Shown one piece after another: positions 59,198 through 64,000 of a DNA stretch of 64,000 nucleotides. Source of the DNA: Mytilus trossulus. Its lineage: Eukaryota; Mollusca; Bivalvia; Mytilida; Mytilidae. The notes beneath the pieces are model-generated. The model saw only the letters and a program-made list of their open reading frames with translations. It was not told the origin of the DNA and did not search any database. Positions within the stretch are counted from its first letter, which is position 1. The number at the start of each line of letters is the position of its first letter. The position numbers were made by a program, and so were the translations under genes. The stretch is from positions 79,067,127-79,131,126 of the forward strand of contig NC_086378.1 in NCBI RefSeq assembly GCF_036588685.1, in the 5' to 3' direction.

Positions 59198-59562
59198 ACA
59201 ATGCCCTTCATCAGAAAGAATCAAAGGACGTTTAGATGCGGTAATTCGTTTGATTGGAGGCTGCGCACAAAGTACTAATTCTTTGGCGTATAAAGATTAA
59301 CCATGATGCGAACAATCATCTTAAGATTAATTTTGAAATACCTGACATTGTAAAGTCGACTACAGTAAAAGTTGAAAAATGCAGATTTTGTACAAAAAAC
59401 ACTACATTTTGGTATTAAAATTGTGGTTGCCAATGTTATCATAAACTATGTTTCAATAATATCATACACATATTTTATTATATTTCATCCAAAAAAAGAG
59501 GCTGATTTTTCAAGTTTTATAAAATCTAGGTGTTGCAATACTTTTTTCCATGTGTATATATA
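58605..59562 (+). mobile_element. Tc1/mariner deletion derivative, plus copy
   Basis: Starts in the transposase N-terminus (ITAARWQIISMREAGMSL and, one frame over, IVGHHFSTISRLENK, a helix-turn-helix). It continues through CRARQNWKLASWRKI and then jumps to LPWPDRSPDLNHIEHIWD, the segment with the last catalytic acidic residue. The DESRF and DNARPH segments between these are absent. The 3' end is GGTGTTGCAATACTTTTTTC followed by CATGTGTATA, shared in inverted form with 63136. Stops and frameshifts abound; a 22-base A run lies at about 58775. The 5' inverted repeat was not located. Confidence 0.85.
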
Positions 59563-60589
59563 ATCCATCCGTGCGTAAAATGGGTCCATTAGGGTTGTTA
59601 ACTAAGCGTCTTTTTGAAATAAGTCACTCGCCTATTGCAAATAAGCGGTCGATGCTCAACATAAGAATACAACGACTCGCAACTATGTGAGTTTAAGAAC
59701 ATGGGTTGTTAACTATGCACTATGTAACCGACTTCATCTAGTCAGCCGTTAAACAAACCTCATCTTCACAAAAGTACAAATCGGTATAGATATCTCTTTA
59801 GAAAAGTTTGTTAAACGGATAAAATATTTCGACGTAAATTCGAGAAACGATGCTTGATCGTTGTTCGTTTCAGTGAAACTTGGATTACAGTTCTGTTTCA
59901 ACAGAATAAAGAATTCACGTTTATTCTTCGATTCATTTATGTTTTACTTGCCAATATGACTAAGTGCCGCCCAAGACCAAGAAGTTGTGATGATCCAGGT
60001 TGCTTTTCATACCATATTCAAGTCAAGCATTTTCATAAAACTATGGACGGAAAAGATTACCGAATTCAACAACAAAGAGATCAAAGTACTATGTATAAAA
60101 CACTGCTTTGATGTCTACTCTATCGACAAATGATCGATCCCGTAAGATTTGAGGAAACTCGAGTTTTTCTCGACCACTGAGAACATACCATGATGGGGAA
60201 GGTGAACAAATACTTTATGGCCAAATATATTCGCACTTGCGTGATTGGTACTTTAGATGATCTCATTAACAAACAAAAACACCACCAAACAGAGATCGAC
60301 TTAGGACATGTGGCCGCAACTTATAAGAAATATGAAAGATAATAAGGTGAAGTGTAACTTGTATGCAGACATACTCACTATACAGCAGGGTCAGTTCCGC
60401 GTGATTACTAATTCCAGAATTTTAACAATGAGGAAAAACAGGGTTCCCGAACTTCTAAATACTGCGTATCGCATCAATAATCGTATACTTGGGTGATGTA
60501 AATGATCTCTTGGAGGAATGGAAAGGTATTCTCAGTCATTTATTTCTTGGTTCAAACAATAAGACATGGAGTCACAACCTCTATTTTGA
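59563..60589. other. Spacer between inverted Tc1 copies, unrecognised
   Basis: The 85-codon frame at 59854-60111 includes CRPRPRSCDDPGCFSYHIQ, which matches no family I know. Composition is less AT-rich than most intergenic sequence, so decayed coding sequence of a mobile element is possible. Confidence 0.4.
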
Positions 60590-60835
60590 AACACAAAGGT
60601 TCGTGGTTCCATCTCCGTTTCTGGGAGACAATTTCTGGGACCACATTTTCGGCTCTTCCTTCACACCATTTGCGAGTATTATCTTCTGGAACAACGATAG
60701 TCTGTCGGAAGGATACGCCACTGATCACGTGTTAAAAGAGAGTCATACCACTTGCACGTAAAAGACAACTTGATAGCTTCCAAAAAAGAGCAGGCTAATG
60801 GCGCTACAAGGCAGCACTCGCACAATAAAAGTAGA
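60590..60835 (+). mobile_element. Decayed SINE, second copy
   Basis: ACACAAAGGTTCGTGGTTCC, CATTTTCGGCTCTTCCTT, GTGTTAAAAGAGAGTCATAC, CTTGCACGTAAAAGAC and AAAAGAGCAGGCTAATGGCG follow the minus strand of 29530-29809 block by block. The tRNA-like head is worn. The overlapping 90- and 77-codon frames are not genes. Confidence 0.7.
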
Positions 60836-61979
60836 AAGGGGTATGATTAATTTAACTCATAATAACTTGTTTCCAAAATAACTATGCTTAACCTGACATC
60901 TCTAGAAGGTCTATATTCTTGATGATTCTCCAAGACTGTAAAGGTTATGAGAATGTAAAGGTTACTACTTGTAACCAATGATTCAGCGGTTTTCTCTGAT
61001 AAATCAGAGTAACTACTATGAATATATGCTGCATTCTATAAAAAAAGAGATGTCGACGTGCATCAATTTCATTGGCGTGCCGGTACTATTGAGAGGATTG
61101 ACTTGCGGGTACACATTGTCTGTAGGTGAAATTATGATATGAATTGGTGTATTAGAGGCAGTAACATGGCTACCTTAAAAAACGATAGTATTGACGGGTG
61201 AGTTATAAATAGATGATTGTGAGGATTGAATACAAAAAATCTAATTTGACGGATTTCTTAATCTTAACGAACTATACTGATTTGTTTGCTAAATCTCTTC
61301 CACCACCTTTTTATACGAGCAATCTTCTGCAATTTTATCATGATGACCTATATAAATATCATTTGTTTGTGAGTATGAATCTAAAATTTCTCAATTTTTA
61401 TATCGAAACTATCCAGTGATGTATCCAAAATTCTTCTAAAGTCTTGTAAGTGCTCGTTCTTTTCCGGAACAAATGGCTTTAAGCTTTGTATTACTTTTCC
61501 TTTCTTAAAATAGAAATAAAGGACTTCTAAACTATGTGAGAGATGTATTAATCATAGAAAGATGTCAAAGTGACGTGACATTACATTGAGTGCGGCACAT
61601 AGTAAACGCCATGTGTGTGGTATTTACGAGAGGTATGAGTATGATGCAACGTATTACCCTCAATTTTCAAGGTTTCGATATCTACTCTAGTTTGTCTCAA
61701 CACATCTCACTCCGTGAATCTATTCAATTTCTCTTTCTTGTTCTTCTTATTTTGCTTACCAAACATTCATCACCTGGATCTCAGCTGCCTTTTTATTTTC
61801 GTGAAGTTAACAAATCAATGGTTCTGCATGTTTGAATTTGTGGTCATACTTGTCCAGCTTGTTCATTATTTTTTCTCACGTTCTTTTATTGCTGCATCAT
61901 ATTCTATTTGCATCCATTTTATATCCGTTTCATACGTGCTTTTGAATGAACCAACATTTCATTACAGCATCCGAAATGG
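60836..61979. other. Non-coding, nothing recognised
   Basis: Unassigned sequence. The frames at 61213 and 61590 have no domain, and the long 61714-62250 frame runs antisense to a transposase remnant. Confidence 0.45.
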
Positions 61980-62960
61980 CCCTCAGAGCTTTCAGGATGG
62001 TGATATTGTGGTCATTCATGTTCCAGTATCTGAAGAAACTACACTTGATCGTCCCTTTTTATCAATGACCCTTTCTGTTGTTATTTTCCCCGAAAAGTGT
62101 TATTCAAGTTGGATGACCGTTTCCGATGGATTTGGGCTCTTTTTGGTGAGTCGTCCAAGTTCGTCCCAAAGATGTACCATTGGCGATAATCTGAAGACAA
62201 TACTGGCCACGTCAACAGTCGAATGGGATTATTCTCCAAAACCCCATTAAAATGTGTTTACAACGGGCGTTTTCTGTTAAAAATGTAGTTTAACGATGCT
62301 TTCGGAGAGACGGGAGAACTAGTGGAGCCAGAATTTCGTTCCTATACCTTTTTTCATTTAGGTTTCCTTTACTAATTGTCAGATCGGGGCTTTCCTGGTA
62401 GGTTATCCATCCCATACCATTAATTCGCCACCCTAAAGCCAATTTGTTTCCTGTACGTACGCATCAAAAGGCATGCCTTGCACCTGCGGCAGACCATGTC
62501 TCTGCCATCGATAAATGTCAAGTTGAATTTGGATTCAGCAGCAAAAAGGATTAGTCTCCATGAAAGTCTACTAGTATGTCATCGAATCTGTACCCTCTCC
62601 ATTTAACTCGCGACATCCTTCGATTCTGCGTAAGGATAGGTCACTTCAACGAACGACGAACTCTTAGGCTGCCTAGATGAAGACGGTTACAAACTGTTTG
62701 CGCATATAGCCTATTTTTGCTTCTTCCATGAGTTTCTCCAAATCGACTACGGAGATGAATAATACGGATTTGCCAATCTTCACATAACTTCGTTTCACGT
62801 GAGTTGCAACCTCGGGGACGTTAAAATGTTGTACCAGTATCTCTAAGACGATTCTTTAGCGCCTTTCAAAGTCATTCTAGAGACATTGAATAGTGCTCGA
62901 TACATTTAATGATCAAAAGGACAACTCCGTTCCATCTCTATAAAGGTAAATGGTTGAAAA
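61980..62960 (-). pseudogene. Decayed Tc1-like transposase, distinct family
   Basis: On the minus strand, scattered frames give QIRIIHLRSRFGETHG, a RTHGRR-like stretch, LLAAESKFNLTFIDGRDMV (equivalent to DESRFNL), VLAPLVLPSLRKHR, TENARCKH (equivalent to QDNARPH) and SPMVHLWDELGRLTK (equivalent to SPIEHLWDELGRR). The order is right for a full Tc1 catalytic core, but many frameshifts and stops break it, and the second catalytic Asp reads Glu. It differs in sequence from the copies at 58605 and 63136. Confidence 0.75.
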
Positions 62961-63135
62961 AATGCGTATTTGTTTGAAATCGGAAAATAGCGTAAAGTTA
63001 TCTTCGAATTTAAAAAAAATACTAAATGATCATGAATAGATTATTCAGGTCATTAGTTTTAATCGTGAAAATATTACAAACTAATATATTAAATATATTT
63101 TACTTAAAAAGCAAAGTAATGTTTCTTTTTTTATA
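62961..63135. other. Spacer
   Basis: AT-rich, between the two transposon remnants. Confidence 0.5.
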
Positions 63136-64000
63136 TATACACATGGAAAAAAGTATTGCAAAATATTGATTTTTTAAAACTTGAATAATCAGCCTTTTAT
63201 TTTGGATGGAATATGAAAACATATTTGTAAAATAATATTGAAACATAGTTTATGAAAACATTGGCATTTTAACGAACAAAAATGTTTGAAAAAAAAATAT
63301 TTATGTAACCACAATTCTAAAACCAAAATGAGGTGTTTTTTTGTACAAAAAACTGCATTTTACAACTTTTACTGTAGTCGAACTTTACAATGTCAGACAT
63401 TTCAAAATTATTCTTAAGATGATTGTTCACATCATGGTTAATCTTTATACGCCAAAGAAATAGTACTTTGTGCGCAGTCCTATTTAAACGGTCAACCGCC
63501 ACTTAACGTATTATGATTTCTGCCATAAATCGACTAATTTGTTGCTTAGGTAGCAGCAATCATTTCTGATGAAGGGCATTGTTTATTTCATCACGTGTTT
63601 GGACTGGGGTGTCCTTTTGTGCAAATTACGCCCAATGGTGTCCCATACATCCTTGATATGGTTCAAATCCGGGCTATGATTGGACCAAGGAAGATAAACA
63701 GAATTCTATTTGAACAATGGATCTTCCTCCACGATGCTTATTTCCAATTTTGGCGAGCTCTGCACTACATTGGATACGGATAACTGTGTGTCTGTTCGTA
63801 AGCAAACGTCCCTGAAATGGTCTTATCGCACAATAACCAGAAGGGATGATTCAATCTCGAACAATTTTGTTAAAAGGCTGCTGTATGTCCACCTCTCTCT
63901 TTTAAGGATTATATTTTATGCAATGGGTTTCTTTCTGACTAAGCTTCATCATGCTTGATTTTCCTTAGCAGGTGGCATAGGGGGTCTTTTTGATCTCAGA
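63136..64000 (-). mobile_element. Tc1/mariner deletion derivative, inverted copy
   Basis: The reverse complement parallels 58790-59562: ATGAAGCTTAGTCAGAAAGA, TGATTCAATCTCGAAC in complement, GAAATAAGCATCGTGGAGG, then directly AGCCCGGATTTGAACCATAT. The terminal sequence TATACACATGGAAAAAAGTA at 63136 mirrors the end at 59562. The same internal deletion is present. The window ends inside its 5' half. Confidence 0.85.

Noticed and set aside
61714..62250. 178-codon plus-strand frame, the longest in the window
   Set aside because: Its second half is antisense to the decayed Tc1 transposase (SPMVHLWDELGRLTK on the other strand) and the first half is low-complexity hydrophobic sequence. Not a gene.

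Overview
This is animal nuclear DNA, most likely from a marine bivalve of the mussel family (Mytilidae, Mytilus-like). It is AT-rich, the genes are split into short exons with GT-AG introns, and the space between them is packed with interspersed repeats of types I know from mussel genomes. The species call is an inference from repeat recognition and exon style; no marker gene is present. There are no rRNA genes, functional tRNA genes, CRISPR arrays or bacterial-style operons. Most open reading frames of 60-100 codons are chance or repeat-derived.

Two host genes can be reconstructed exon by exon, both on the minus strand and both without their 5' ends. The first (25047-31539) encodes a single-pass immunoglobulin-superfamily membrane protein: two Ig domains, a transmembrane exon, a cysteine cluster and a cytoplasmic tail of about 130 residues. 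The second (39928-46343) is a tetraspanin, complete from the end of its first membrane segment to the stop codon, with six exons all joined by phase-0 introns. Its first coding exon lies upstream, so the satellite array described below is probably inside its first intron or just beyond its 5' end.

The left part (1-25000) holds no gene I recognise. It is a mosaic of mobile elements: a 5'-truncated retroelement inserted into a tandem mussel repeat (about 1195-3310), a 1.15-kb repeat with hairpin ends (3428-4586), small duplications, and a young LTR retrotransposon (12702-16877). That element has 549-bp LTRs differing at one base, a polypurine tract, a probable 4-bp target duplication and a 14-copy 23-bp minisatellite, but no pol gene.

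The most striking object is a 10.8-kb satellite array (46781-57590) with a monomer of about 180 bp. An 11-monomer higher-order repeat of exactly 1974 bp occurs three times in full, followed by a rearranged 19-monomer block and a more diverged right edge with an older four-monomer (713-bp) unit. A dispersed mussel repeat interrupts the right end, and a worn monomer remnant lies beyond it.

The right end (58600-64000) contains two Tc1/mariner deletion derivatives in inverted orientation. Between them lie a second, badly decayed Tc1-like transposase and a tRNA-derived SINE related to one in the Ig gene.
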